Source: DATCHW01 sp036508135
Lineage (GTDB): Bacteria > Bacteroidota > Ignavibacteria > Tepidaquicellales > Tepidaquicellaceae
Direction of reading: 5' to 3'
Length of the DNA stretch: 64,000 nt
NCBI GenBank assembly: GCA_036508135.1
Contig: DATCHW010000117.1
Coordinates: 5,557-69,556 of the forward strand
This document shows, in pieces, positions 26,449 to 35,607 of the stretch. Position numbers and translations under genes: made by a program. The first letter of the stretch is position 1, and every line of letters begins with the position of its first letter. The notes below the pieces were generated by a model. That model saw only the letters and a list, made by a program, of their open reading frames with translations. It was not told where the DNA came from and did no database searches.

Positions 26449-28188
26449 TTATTTTGTCAAAACCATTTTTTTAACTTGCGTAAATACTACTTTATTTACA
26501 TCGATTGCATCGTTTGCTATTAATTTATAGAAGTAAACTCCGCTTGCAAGAGAATAATTAGCAGCGTTAAAGCTGACATCATATACTCCGACAGCATAAT
26601 ATTGATTATTAACAAGCGTTGTGATTTCTTTTCCTGTTACATCATAGATTTTAATGCTGACATATGCTTCTTTCGGTATTGCATACTGCAATATTGTCAC
26701 AGGATTGAAAGGATTCGGGAAATTCTGCATCAGGTCAAATGTGACAGGAAGTTCTGAAGAGTTTATATAACGTTTCAGGCATGGTGCATTATTGTAACAA
26801 AACCTGATAGTATCTCCCGGTAATGGTCCGAACCCAAGGCTAAAATTGACCGCTCCGTTCAGATGGCAATAACTCATTATGGTTCCGTTATAATTTGGCT
26901 GAGTATAGTAAAAGCAGTTTCCTTCGGCATTATAACAGGAATCAATCGCACCAATCACGCCGGGCGATGTAGGCCAGGCACAAGCATGCGTATGCTTCGA
27001 GCCGATGTTATGACCTATTTCATGAGTGATTACGCCGACCGTCCAGGAGTAAAGAGGTAATCCCTGATAATTTGTGTCGATGTTGCTGAAGGCATATCTG
27101 CCTGAAGAATCCTGTGAATTAAACGGTACACAAAGAACATTGATCCAAGCTATACCACCTAGTATTTGATTATGACCTGTTGAAAGCAAATGTCCCAGAT
27201 TACCATAAAAAGTATCTTTGCTTCTTCCGCCGAAATTCAATAAAATTTCGTACGAGTCGTTAGATGAAGCATACGGATCAACTGATGTCCACACCCCGAC
27301 TTCACTTATTACTATCGCGATCTGTTCATTCTGATAGAGTGTTTGTACGCTTGAAAAAATTGCAGAAATCACGTCATATGTATGTCCGGGATACAAATTA
27401 TATCTTTGATGCATATCATAATCCGCTTCGAAATACATTTTTACCGGAACAGTTGCTGTATATGGGTTTTCTTTTATTTTTTCTATATCGTTCATTGCTT
27501 CTTTTGATGCCTTCAGGAATTTCGAGTTATAATCATCAACCTTACATTCAAATTTATTTTTGACCAGAAGATCCCTGTCATTGTATAAAATATAATCTTG
27601 GTTAAATCCGGTTTTATTTCCTGTCATCCCTAAAACATAGTTCCCTGATTTGTCCGATGCAACAGCCACAACCATATTTTCAAAAATGCTTACCGAGGCT
27701 ACCGATTTATCATCTCCTTTTATTATACCTTTGTAGAATATTCCGGGAGTATAAGCAATAGGAGTTTTTCCGGAATTTGAAAGTGTGTTAAATCTTGCAT
27801 CACTCGAAAAAATGTTTTTTCGTGTAAGTTCCATCTCGAGATACTCATTCGATGATAATGGAATCCTGAATACAATATTCTCTTTCGGATTTTTTAAAAG
27901 AGTATTCAGTTCATTCTTTTTTATCAACAGGGTACTGCTCTTTTTTACGATGTCCTTCACGTTCTTGACGCTTTGCGAATTTTTGTTGTAAGTGAATAAA
28001 TTCACTTCATCAAATGTCTTGTTTTGTTTTATTAAATTAATTTCCTCTGCTACCTTTTTAATCGGATTATTGATTTTTACTTTATCCGGCTGAACTGCTC
28101 TGTCTGTATTGCCCGTTGAAAATCCGATTGCAATAAGAGCTCCGGTTATTAATGCAAAAAGCAGAAATGTGTTTAAAATCTTTTTCAT
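26449..28188 (-). CDS. secreted reprolysin-like (M12-type) zinc metalloprotease with type IX sorting domain
   Basis: A 579-residue exported protease. A signal peptide (about 1-24) precedes a pro-region and a catalytic domain (about 245-480). The zinc site is the extended metzincin motif HEIGHNIGSKH (389-399; His389, Glu390, His393, His399), followed by a downstream Met turn (TIMSYCH). The C-terminal 90 residues form a type IX sorting domain (QNFPNPFNPV ... GKEITTLV ... GVYFYKL), which directs secretion across the outer membrane. A small lipoprotein gene follows after 10 bp. Substrate unknown. Confidence 0.9.
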   Translation of the reverse strand: MKKILNTFLLFALITGALIAIGFSTGNTDRAVQPDKVKINNPIKKVAEEINLIKQNKTFDEVNLFTYNKNSQSVKNVKDIVKKSSTLLIKKNELNTLLKNPKENIVFRIPLSSNEYLEMELTRKNIFSSDARFNTLSNSGKTPIAYTPGIFYKGIIKGDDKSVASVSIFENMVVAVASDKSGNYVLGMTGNKTGFNQDYILYNDRDLLVKNKFECKVDDYNSKFLKASKEAMNDIEKIKENPYTATVPVKMYFEADYDMHQRYNLYPGHTYDVISAIFSSVQTLYQNEQIAIVISEVGVWTSVDPYASSNDSYEILLNFGGRSKDTFYGNLGHLLSTGHNQILGGIAWINVLCVPFNSQDSSGRYAFSNIDTNYQGLPLYSWTVGVITHEIGHNIGSKHTHACAWPTSPGVIGAIDSCYNAEGNCFYYTQPNYNGTIMSYCHLNGAVNFSLGFGPLPGDTIRFCYNNAPCLKRYINSSELPVTFDLMQNFPNPFNPVTILQYAIPKEAYVSIKIYDVTGKEITTLVNNQYYAVGVYDVSFNAANYSLASGVYFYKLIANDAIDVNKVVFTQVKKMVLTK

Positions 28189-28220
28189 AATTTTGAATGT
28201 TATTGATTAATAATTATTTT

Positions 28221-28706
28221 TCATTTCTCGGAAGAATTAGTCGCATTCTCTGTTGCTTTAACATCCGGTTCCGCAGGTAAATCTTTGGTTGTTCTTACAT
28301 AGAATAAGTTCCTGTCTACATTTGTTCCATACATATTTAGTTTCGTTGCTCCGCTATCGGTCACTACCTCGATTCTATATGTTGCCAGCGGTTGATTGAC
28401 CAAGGAATAAGTTAACTGGTTATTATTAACAGCAAAAGTCCTGATTACGGTATCGGTTCCCGGACAGACAAGATAAGCAGAATTGTCATTATGGAAAGTA
28501 ACTGTTTCGTTAGCGCAAATATCTATATTAGAACCGGTTTGCCTTTGAAGCTGCCAGGTATAGAGTAGATCTGTTATACTTGTACTTTGTCCATTTAAAA
28601 GTGTACTACATTCTGCACCTATAAATGGAAATGATGCGACCATTAAATAAATAATGACCTGAGGGAAAATCTTTTTAGAAATCTTTGAAAAATTTTTTGT
28701 GTCCAT
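28221..28706 (-). CDS. secreted lipocalin-like small protein
   Basis: A 161-residue protein with an N-terminal signal segment (about 12-30). The mature part has the order TWQLQR ... VTFHNDNSAYLVCPG ... FAVNNNQLTYSL ... YRIEVVTDSG, which resembles short lipocalin-like domains common in Bacteroidota. Two or three cysteines could form disulfides. It is separated from the protease gene by 32 bp and may share its transcript. Function unknown. Confidence 0.7.
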   Translation of the reverse strand: MDTKNFSKISKKIFPQVIIYLMVASFPFIGAECSTLLNGQSTSITDLLYTWQLQRQTGSNIDICANETVTFHNDNSAYLVCPGTDTVIRTFAVNNNQLTYSLVNQPLATYRIEVVTDSGATKLNMYGTNVDRNLFYVRTTKDLPAEPDVKATENATNSSEK

Positions 28707-28885
28707 ATTTGTATTGTTTTTATATTATCAATATACAAATTGAAATATTATTTTTCAACTGTGTATATATTCACTTTAAAAAATAAGTTTTAGGTTATAT
28801 AATTAGGAATATTGGAAAGTCGTATTTTTATGAAAAGTATAGCTAAATAGCTAACTTTTCACGGAATGACGTGTCTATTTTGAGG

Positions 28886-29308
28886 TTAATTTCTTTTGCC
28901 GAGAATTAATTTGTCTGCCGCTATAAAGAGTATGATAATGAAAGTTATAATAATCAGGTATAACAATGAGTCCCCTGTTCCGGAAATTCCTATAGCAGAC
29001 AAAATTTCCGCTGCAAGATCAGAAAGATAAGTATAAACACTCTTTAAAATACCGAAACCTGATGATTCTTCATCACCGGAACTTATAACGATAGATGAAC
29101 CGATGAAGTATGACAGAACGGACATTACCGCGATAACCGCTATACTTATCATTCCCGCAAATTTAAAGGTCTTTTTATCTTCTTTTGCAAACTCGAGGCT
29201 CAGCTTGATTCTCTTCATCACTTCGTCGGAAAATTCATCCGAAGTTCCGGTATGAAGAGAATCCTGTATTCTTTTATTTAAAAAATCTTCTATGTTTCCT
29301 TCGTTCAT
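28886..29308 (-). CDS. membrane protein downstream of ECF sigma factor, probable anti-sigma factor
   Basis: About 140 residues from the ATG at 29308, chosen because it has an AATGGAGC ribosome site and clears the sigma gene stop (an ATG at 29347 would overlap it). The N-terminal part is cytoplasmic and charged (EDFLNKRIQDSL ... DEFSDEVMKRIKLSLEF), followed by two transmembrane helices (about 52-74 and 110-132) with a short loop. Position directly after an ECF sigma gene and this topology fit a membrane anti-sigma factor, but there is no recognisable ZAS motif (HxxxCxxC). Confidence 0.7.
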   Translation of the reverse strand: MNEGNIEDFLNKRIQDSLHTGTSDEFSDEVMKRIKLSLEFAKEDKKTFKFAGMISIAVIAVMSVLSYFIGSSIVISSGDEESSGFGILKSVYTYLSDLAAEILSAIGISGTGDSLLYLIIITFIIILFIAADKLILGKRN

Positions 29309-29339
29309 TTTAGCTCCATTTAAAAAATTTAGGTTTAAC

Positions 29340-29981
29340 TCAAACATATTCCAGCAGTTCTTCGGCTGTCATTCTTTTTAAAAGTAATTCTTTCAATTTA
29401 TTCTTTGCCCTGAAAATCCTGTTCTTTATCGTACCAATCGGCAGATTCAGGATTTTCGATATTTCATCATGCGATAAATCATTAATATAAAACATATTCA
29501 ATATCACGGAATAATGCTCGGGAATATTATTTATATATTCATTAATTATTACGGATATTTCATTCTGTGATAAACTCTTTTCGGGACTGAACTCAATACC
29601 CTGTGAGTATAATCCTTTGTCTATCATGCTTTCATCAAAATACGACGTAAGTTCGTCTCCTGTCTTATAATTCGAATTTGTCACATCAATTGATAAAATA
29701 TTGAAGTTCTTTTTCCGGTACTTTTTGTAGTAATCTACAGCCGAGTTATAAACTATACTGTAAATGTAAGTTGAAAATTTTGATTTCTCTTCAAAACTAC
29801 TGCTCATTACAGAATTGAATATCTTCATAAATACATCCTGCAGACAGTCTTCCGATTCATTCCGGTTTTTCAGGATCTTCACAATTAATGAAAAGGACTT
29901 GTCCTTATATCTATCGACAAGTTCCTTAAAATATTTTAATTCGCCTGATTTTACCTTATTTATGATTTCAATATCGGTCAA
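29340..29981 (-). CDS. ECF-type RNA polymerase sigma factor
   Basis: A 213-residue sigma-70 family regulator. Region 2 is seen as YKDKSFSLIVKILKNRNESEDCLQDVFMKIF (about 24-55) and YIYSIVYNSAVDYYKKYRKK; region 4 as NIPEHYSVILNMFYINDLSHDEISKILNLPIGTIKNRIFRAKNKL (each given in part). A linker of about 50 residues separates them. The start is TTG. It sits in a four-gene unit, with a membrane protein and a DUF4097 protein upstream and a probable anti-sigma factor downstream, all on the minus strand. Confidence 0.93.
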   Translation of the reverse strand: MTDIEIINKVKSGELKYFKELVDRYKDKSFSLIVKILKNRNESEDCLQDVFMKIFNSVMSSSFEEKSKFSTYIYSIVYNSAVDYYKKYRKKNFNILSIDVTNSNYKTGDELTSYFDESMIDKGLYSQGIEFSPEKSLSQNEISVIINEYINNIPEHYSVILNMFYINDLSHDEISKILNLPIGTIKNRIFRAKNKLKELLLKRMTAEELLEYV

Positions 29982-30000
29982 TTCTGTAAGCTTATGTTTT

Positions 30001-30816
30001 TTAATTGCTTTTGAGAATCTTAATGCTTCCGTTAACTGTGCTTATCTTTATTTCCGAATTCGAGTTTCCTAATTTCGCTTTGAAATTTTTCTTATCCTTA
30101 TTCACATCTTTGAAATCGAAATTATCATATTTAATACTTCCGTTTACGATATCTGCTTCAAATATTCCGGAAAACGAAGGCGATAACTTAAGATTTACGG
30201 AACCGTTTACCGCATCAAGCTTCATACCTTTAGTTGAATCAAGCTCGGCAGATATTTTTCCGTTGGTTGTTTCTAACTTCAGAATACCGCTTGATTTTTC
30301 AACATTGATTTTTCCGTTGACAGTACTGCCGGTAATATTATTTGTGACATTTGAGGTTTCCAGTTTGCCGTTCACGCTTGATACCTCTGCCTCGAGTCCT
30401 GCAGGAAGATAGACCGTATAATTGATGCTGTTCCTCCCCCAGTTTCCGAAATATAAAATTTGTCTATCTCGGATCGTTGTTTTTCCGGAAAACCTGATTT
30501 CACTTGATATCGAATCTATATTTATCTCATAACTTTTCAGAGGTTCGTTCAATTCTTTTTTAGTAACATAAGATATTATTTCAACATTTATTACAATATT
30601 GCTGTCGCTTGAATTTTTTTTAATTACAATATTTCCGTCATTGTTTTCAACGATTATTTTTGTTTTTCCGGCGGATGATAATCTGAATTCTCTCGTTTCT
30701 GTTTTTTCATATCTTTTCTGGAAATAACTGCAGCCCGTAAAAGATATTGAGAATACCAGTATCAAAAACGAAATTAAAATTGCTTTATTGTTTAGTCTAT
30801 ATTTTAACATTTTCAT
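30001..30816 (-). CDS. DUF4097-type beta-helix lipoprotein
   Basis: A 271-residue exported protein with lipobox FTGC (Cys29). The rest is a regular beta-strand repeat: VNGKLETSNVTNNITG, VNGKINVEKSSGILKLETTNGKISAEL, VNGSVNLKL, VNGSIKYDNF, VNGSIKIL, typical of DUF4097 right-handed beta-helical adhesin-like domains. Such genes are often found beside ECF sigma/anti-sigma pairs and PspC-like membrane proteins. It lies 5 bp after the membrane protein gene and 19 bp before the sigma gene, suggesting a role in the envelope signal. Confidence 0.88.
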   Translation of the reverse strand: MKMLKYRLNNKAILISFLILVFSISFTGCSYFQKRYEKTETREFRLSSAGKTKIIVENNDGNIVIKKNSSDSNIVINVEIISYVTKKELNEPLKSYEINIDSISSEIRFSGKTTIRDRQILYFGNWGRNSINYTVYLPAGLEAEVSSVNGKLETSNVTNNITGSTVNGKINVEKSSGILKLETTNGKISAELDSTKGMKLDAVNGSVNLKLSPSFSGIFEADIVNGSIKYDNFDFKDVNKDKKNFKAKLGNSNSEIKISTVNGSIKILKSN

Positions 30817-30821
30817 ATCAG

Positions 30822-31229
30822 TTAATTTTGATTTTTTTCCGAAACTAAATCTGTATCAGGATTATTTTTCAATGATTTTGATATGATCAGATAATATATC
30901 AAGAAACCCAATCCTAAGAACAATATTACAAGTCCGAAAAGTATCCCGTCGCCGAAATCATAAAACTGACTTAGTATATTTGATAAGAATATTCCGGCAC
31001 CCAGAAAAACAAATAATATTCCCCATTTTAATGCTGAGAATCTGTTTCGGGGTCTTTTTTCAGATTCATTGAAGTATTTCCTCGCATCTTCCGGGGTTAC
31101 CCCTTTTTCAATCAGTCTCATCCGTTCTCTATGTTTTGTATAAATTGCCCAGAAAATGATGAGTCCGGGTATTCCGAATGTGAAAACTATAGCAAAAAGC
31201 GGGACTAAATTTTCAAAAAAACTAGACAT
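30822..31229 (-). CDS. DUF6249-like membrane protein
   Basis: A 135-residue protein with three hydrophobic segments (about 8-28, 66-86, 94-114). Between the first two lies a charged cytoplasmic loop with HRERMRLIEKGVTPEDARKYF, a pattern seen in small membrane proteins near ECF sigma factors in Bacteroidota. It is first in the sigma operon, with the DUF4097 gene 5 bp later. Function unknown; a sensor or anti-sigma accessory role is inference. Confidence 0.8.
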   Translation of the reverse strand: MSSFFENLVPLFAIVFTFGIPGLIIFWAIYTKHRERMRLIEKGVTPEDARKYFNESEKRPRNRFSALKWGILFVFLGAGIFLSNILSQFYDFGDGILFGLVILFLGLGFLIYYLIISKSLKNNPDTDLVSEKNQN

Positions 31230-31313
31230 TGTAAGCTCCTTTTATTTTCTGTTTGTTTTAAAATTGTTTCTAATTGTTATGACTGATTTAATTTCAAAAG
31301 GTTTCACTTTTAT

Positions 31314-31348
31314 AAAAAAAAAGCCCGGGAAAAAATTTCCCCGGGCTT
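31314..31348 (-). terminator. strong rho-independent terminator after the lysine aminomutase operon
   Basis: On the minus strand the arms AAGCCCGGG and CCCGGGCTT (31321-31348) form a 9-bp GC-rich stem, extended by an AAATTTTTT inner arm, and are followed by nine T (31322-31314). It lies 22 bp after the kamA stop and defines the 3' end of the four-gene ATP-grasp/GNAT/KamA operon. Confidence 0.92.
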
Positions 31349-31370
31349 GTATCATTAAATCGAAATATTG

Positions 31371-32534
31371 TTATTGTTCCGTATCATTCAAAACAGGAAG
31401 TTCAAGGTTTTTGATAAATTCCTCCTGAGTATGCTGTTTGATTCTCTGCTTTTGCCGGCGCATAAAGTTTCTGCTGTCTGCCACTTCTTCCTCTTCTCTT
31501 ACGTCCGGATATTCAAATAGGTCATATTTGTAATTGCGGACTATGATCTTTTCTTCGTCCCTTGCTATCACATAATTCGGAAGCATCGGTATCTTTCCGC
31601 CGCCTCCCGGTGCATCTACCACAAATTGAGGTACTGCGAGTCCGGAAATATGACCGCGGAGTTTATCCATTATTTCAAGTCCTACGCTTAAAGGTGTCCT
31701 GAAATGATTTGCTCCTTTGGTCAGATCCGCCTGATATAAATAGTATGGTCTCACTCTTATTGCAAGAAGTTTCTTGAAAAGTTCCCGCATTGTATCTGCA
31801 TTATCATTCACACCTTTCATTAGTACAGATTGGTTTCCTATGGGAATGCCTGCATCTGCAAGCAATCCGGTAGCCTTCTTACTTTCTTCCGTAATTTCCC
31901 ACGGATGATTGAAGTGAGTATTAATATATATCGGATGATATTTTTTGAGCATATTACAAAGTTTGGGTGTTATCCTTTGCGGCAGTACGCAGGGCATTTT
32001 AGTGCCGAGCCGTATCACCTGTATGTGCTTTATCTCCCTTAATCTCTGCAGTATTTTTTCAAGCATAGCATCTGTGAGCATTAACGGGTCGCCTCCGGAC
32101 ATTATCACATCAGTAATTTCTTCGTGCTGCGCAAGATAATCGAATGCAGACTCAAGCGTTTTCATAGATATTTTATTTGAATTGCCGACTTTCCTTTTCC
32201 TCGTGCAGAATCTGCAATAGAGTCCGCATTGGGATGTTACAAGGAATAAGGCTCTGTCAGGATATCTGTGTGTAATGTTCGGTACGGGACTCATATCATC
32301 TTCGTTAAGGGGGTCTTCCGGAGCATTAATATCTTCAAGCTCCACTTCGTCCGGAACGCATTGCCTCCAGATCGGATCTCCCGGATAACGTATTAATGAT
32401 AAATAGTAAGGGTTTATCCTCGCCTGGAAAAATTTATCCAGTTTTGTTGCGATTTCCCTGTCAAGATTGAATCTCTCAACTAATTGGTCCACCGAATGCA
32501 CGCTCTGCCTAACCATTTCCTGCCAAAGTTCCAT
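31371..32534 (-). CDS. kamA: lysine 2,3-aminomutase (radical SAM, PLP)
   Basis: Converts L-lysine to beta-lysine using S-adenosylmethionine, a [4Fe-4S] cluster and PLP. The 387 residues carry the radical SAM motif CGLYCRFC (Cys103, Cys107, Cys110), the GGDP loop (147-150) and PLP lysine Lys314 in PGGGGK. Both aspartates known to contact the lysine side chain in clostridial LAM are present as Asp270 (YQADL) and Asp307 (VVDAPGG), which supports lysine rather than glutamate as substrate. The C-terminal extension is longer than in EF-P-modifying EpmB. It is last of a four-gene operon with a GNAT acetyltransferase and two ATP-grasp ligases. Confidence 0.92.
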   Translation of the reverse strand: MELWQEMVRQSVHSVDQLVERFNLDREIATKLDKFFQARINPYYLSLIRYPGDPIWRQCVPDEVELEDINAPEDPLNEDDMSPVPNITHRYPDRALFLVTSQCGLYCRFCTRKRKVGNSNKISMKTLESAFDYLAQHEEITDVIMSGGDPLMLTDAMLEKILQRLREIKHIQVIRLGTKMPCVLPQRITPKLCNMLKKYHPIYINTHFNHPWEITEESKKATGLLADAGIPIGNQSVLMKGVNDNADTMRELFKKLLAIRVRPYYLYQADLTKGANHFRTPLSVGLEIMDKLRGHISGLAVPQFVVDAPGGGGKIPMLPNYVIARDEEKIIVRNYKYDLFEYPDVREEEEVADSRNFMRRQKQRIKQHTQEEFIKNLELPVLNDTEQ

Positions 32535-32576
32535 CGAGTGTTCTCCTTTTTTGTTTGTAATTTATTTTAAAACTCT

Positions 32577-33053
32577 TTATAAATATTTGCCGTATATCAC
32601 TAATGAATCGGCTTCTTTGTAAAAATCTTTTATTTCTACTAACTTTGTATATAAATTTTTTTCGTAAAATTTTCTTTCCTTTTCATAAGATGGTTTCCCG
32701 CTTGTCTCTATCAGCACTAATCTTCCATTCTTGTTTTTAATATGCTCTTCGATGTAAGAAACAAGTCTCGAGCCGACACCTTTCGATTGTATGGCAGGAT
32801 TAACTGCAATCCAGTACAGGTCGTAAGTGCTTTCTGTCAATGGTCTTTGGCCAATGCACACATAACCATTTATCAGATTTTCATCTTCTTCATTTCTATC
32901 GACAAATATTTCATAATCACTCTGCTCTTCTTTGTTCAGATAATCATCAATCAATTCCATTGCAATCGAAATCTCGTCAAAATTAAAATTATTCGTTTCA
33001 ACCAGAATCAAAAGAATTTTTTCCCTGTCATCATCTCTTAAAGTCGTTATCAT
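32577..33053 (-). CDS. GNAT-family N-acetyltransferase
   Basis: About 158 residues. The acetyl-CoA loop is seen as VNPAIQSKGVGSRLVSYIEEH (partly Q/RxxGxG/A type, about 110-130), followed by the family-typical LVLIETSGKPSYEKERKFYEK. The start at 33053 is chosen over 33071 because it gives an ATGA overlap with the upstream ligase stop and has GGGGAG 10 bp before it. It is shorter than AblB (beta-lysine acetyltransferase), so it is not an obvious AblB, though the downstream kamA makes an acyl transfer to a beta-lysine product plausible. Confidence 0.85.
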   Translation of the reverse strand: MITTLRDDDREKILLILVETNNFNFDEISIAMELIDDYLNKEEQSDYEIFVDRNEEDENLINGYVCIGQRPLTESTYDLYWIAVNPAIQSKGVGSRLVSYIEEHIKNKNGRLVLIETSGKPSYEKERKFYEKNLYTKLVEIKDFYKEADSLVIYGKYL

Positions 33054-34144
33054 TTCACTTTCACTCCCCATCTTTCACTTGCAAAACCAATTATATTCTG
33101 AATCAGTTCCTCATAAGTCCAGCCGTATGCTTTTCCGCTTCTTGTAAAACCGGTATCGCTGTCAACATCAGATGATATATCCGGATTCGGATTTAATTCC
33201 AGCACATAAGGTATATCGCCTTTAACCCTGAAATCAACCCTTGCATAATCTGCGGCGCCTACAATCCTGTAAACCTGTTTTGCATAATATTGAATTTTTT
33301 TCTCGAGTTCCGGCGAAAGATTTTTTGCAGGGCATACTGCTTTAGTAAATTCAAACTCGGGAGTCTTATACATCCACTTACTATTATAACTTACTATCTT
33401 CGGAAGATTTTCCGGAAGTCCCGTAAAATCAATTTCGGAAATCGGAAATACTGTAATATCATTATCGCTGTTTTTATAATTGCCCACTACGCTCACGTTT
33501 ATTTCCCTGCCCTCGATGAATTCTTCCACCAATGCAGGTTGTTTATACTCCTCTATTATATATTGAATTCTTTTCTTTAACAGGGTTTCATTTCTTACAA
33601 CTGAATCATTATCAATTCCGATACTTGCATCTTCCCTTGAGGGCTTTACTATAAGCGGAAATTTATCCTTTACCCTCTCGAATCCGTTTTCCATAAACTT
33701 ATCTGCCTCCGCACAAATATAATGGGCGGCAGTAGGAATATGGTAAAAATTCAAAATCTCTTTTACTCTTGATTTGTTGAGTGCAATTCCGAGTGTAAGA
33801 GCTCTTGAGCCGGTATAAGGTACCTTCAGTAATTCAAATAGTGCGGCGATGTTCATCTCCTGGGTCGGATCTCCGTCAACAGATTCGCACAGATTGAAGA
33901 TCATATCCGGCGGATTATTCTTCAGATGCTCGATTAATTTTAAAATATCCAAAGCTACCGGGACTATATTCACTTCGTGGCCGCTTGGCTTTAGTGCTCT
34001 CTGTACGGCTTTCATTTCATCTATCACTCCGTATTCACTCATATCAATCGGTCCGGGTACTTTTTCAATATCGGTTACACCGTCATCATAGATTTTCCCG
34101 GTTGCATACTGGAGCGGATCGTTATATATAATATCAATCTTCAT
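33050..34144 (-). CDS. ATP-grasp ligase, D-Ala-D-Ala ligase-like (second copy in operon)
   Basis: A 364-residue ligase expected to form a peptide or amide bond from an acyl-phosphate. ATP-grasp elements: NLCESVDGD and GSRALTLGIALNKSRVKEIL in the N-terminal half, FPLIVKPSREDASIGID (grasp lysine and glycine-rich loop, about 165-181), EEFIEGREINVSVVG, and the metal site YARVDFRVKG ... ELNPNPDIS near the C-terminus. It resembles Ddl but differs from it in the C-terminal metal loop (NPNPDI instead of NTxPG). It is 3 bp after a paralogous ligase and overlaps the GNAT gene by 4 bp. Confidence 0.87.
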   Translation of the reverse strand: MKIDIIYNDPLQYATGKIYDDGVTDIEKVPGPIDMSEYGVIDEMKAVQRALKPSGHEVNIVPVALDILKLIEHLKNNPPDMIFNLCESVDGDPTQEMNIAALFELLKVPYTGSRALTLGIALNKSRVKEILNFYHIPTAAHYICAEADKFMENGFERVKDKFPLIVKPSREDASIGIDNDSVVRNETLLKKRIQYIIEEYKQPALVEEFIEGREINVSVVGNYKNSDNDITVFPISEIDFTGLPENLPKIVSYNSKWMYKTPEFEFTKAVCPAKNLSPELEKKIQYYAKQVYRIVGAADYARVDFRVKGDIPYVLELNPNPDISSDVDSDTGFTRSGKAYGWTYEELIQNIIGFASERWGVKVK

Positions 34145-34147
34145 TAA

Positions 34148-35248
34148 TTATTTTTTATATCTTTTGATTGCTTCATTAAGAACTGCATTTATCATTGCAC
34201 TGTAATCCATACCAGCTTCACGTGATGCTTTCGGATAGCAGGAATTATCTTTCGGGTCAGGAAGTATTCCGGGAAGCGGATTAATTTCAATCACATTCGG
34301 AATATTATTGTCGTCTAACCTTATGTCTATTCGTGCCCAGTCCCTTATTCTTAATACTTTAAATGTATCTCTGCATACTTTTTCTATTTGCGAATAAATT
34401 TCTTTTGATACTCTTGCAGGACAATAAAATATATCAAGCTGGTTTTCCCGGGTATCGAAAAACCATTTTACTTCATAAGAATATATTTTATTAAAATCCT
34501 TTGGAACTAAATCAAGATTTATTTCCACGATTGGTAAAGCCCTTACATCATCATCGTTACCGAGCATTGCCACCGTAAATTCTTTTCCCGTAAGGAAGTC
34601 TTCGACAAGGGATGGTTGATTATAACTTTCTTTTATTCTGATAATTTCGTTATTGAGTTCTGCTGAATTATTTACAACAGACGAATTATAAATCCCCTTC
34701 GATGAACCTTCGTGTAAAGGTTTTACAAATTTTGGGAATTTTAAATTCCGGTTATCATTGATGGTTTCATATGCAATGAAAAATTCGGGATTCGGAATTT
34801 TATAATATGAAAGAATTTCTTTGCACCTTGATTTATCGTGACAGATGCCTGTAGTAACCGAATCGCTTCCCGTAAAATTAATATTAAGCATTTCAAGCAT
34901 CGAAGGAATTTGTGACTCGCGTGATGCACCAAAAAAACCTTCTGCGACATTGAAAACAAATTCGGGTTTACTTTCGCTTAATTTCAGATATGCATTTTCA
35001 TCCGCTTCAATCAATGTAACATCGTGTCCGCCGGACAAAAGTGCATCACGTACAGCATTAATTGTTTCGTATGAATCCCATTCTGCAAATGTATCGTCGA
35101 GTCTCTCAGGATAATTCTCAATTAAATTTTTATCTATGTATTTGCTCACATTACCGTTTCCGGATGAGGATTCCTGTGAAACCGCTGCAGTCACGCCTTC
35201 CGCGGATTCAGTTTCTTTCTTTGCATTATATGTTAGTGCTATATTCAA
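34148..35248 (-). CDS. ATP-grasp ligase, D-Ala-D-Ala ligase-like (first copy in operon)
   Basis: A 366-residue paralogue of the next gene. Visible: FVFNVAEGFFGASRESQIPSMLEML, TGSDSVTTGICHDKSRCKEIL, grasp FPKFVKPLHEGSSKGIYNSS, EDFLTGKEFTVAMLG, and the metal-binding WARIDIRLDD ... IEINPLPGI. Both resemble Ddl but have longer N-terminal regions (here a Glu/Ser-rich insert at about 12-30). Two similar ligases in one operon suggest two successive condensations or a heterodimer. It is the first gene of the operon; the promoter should lie in 35249-35607. Confidence 0.87.
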   Translation of the reverse strand: MNIALTYNAKKETESAEGVTAAVSQESSSGNGNVSKYIDKNLIENYPERLDDTFAEWDSYETINAVRDALLSGGHDVTLIEADENAYLKLSESKPEFVFNVAEGFFGASRESQIPSMLEMLNINFTGSDSVTTGICHDKSRCKEILSYYKIPNPEFFIAYETINDNRNLKFPKFVKPLHEGSSKGIYNSSVVNNSAELNNEIIRIKESYNQPSLVEDFLTGKEFTVAMLGNDDDVRALPIVEINLDLVPKDFNKIYSYEVKWFFDTRENQLDIFYCPARVSKEIYSQIEKVCRDTFKVLRIRDWARIDIRLDDNNIPNVIEINPLPGILPDPKDNSCYPKASREAGMDYSAMINAVLNEAIKRYKK

Positions 35249-35607
35249 TATTTTTCTTAACTGCTTCTCTTAAGTCTTTGCTAATATAACATTTTAACTG
35301 TCATTGTCAACATTTCTTTTTTAAAAAATATTTTAAAATATTATTTTTTCATTCTATAAAAATAATACTTTAAGTTTGTGCGGTTTTAATAAACAAAATG
35401 TAATAGATTTTAAATCATTAATTGGAAATTAGATTTTTTATTTACTTTTAACCTTATTTTATTTATTCGGATTGTCTATTTTTCCTGAGTAATTTTTAAC
35501 AGATAATTATTCTTATTGTTTCATTTGTTCGCTATTAGATTTTTCCGGTATGATGAAACTTTTTTACTCTTTTTACGTCTTATATATAAACATAAACAAC
35601 TTAATTA
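35249..35607. other. divergent intergenic region, presumed promoters
   Basis: AT-rich stretch between the divergent ligase operon and the DUF5916 gene. It must hold both promoters, but I could not identify boxes with confidence. No RNA structure or coding frame recognised. Confidence 0.4.

Noticed and set aside
31371..32534. EpmB (EF-P beta-lysylation aminomutase)
   Set aside because: Longer C-terminus than EpmB and no EpmA-like gene; operon context points elsewhere.
32577..33053. AblB (beta-lysine N-acetyltransferase)
   Set aside because: Too short for AblB and adjacent to two ligases; only a generic GNAT call is supported.
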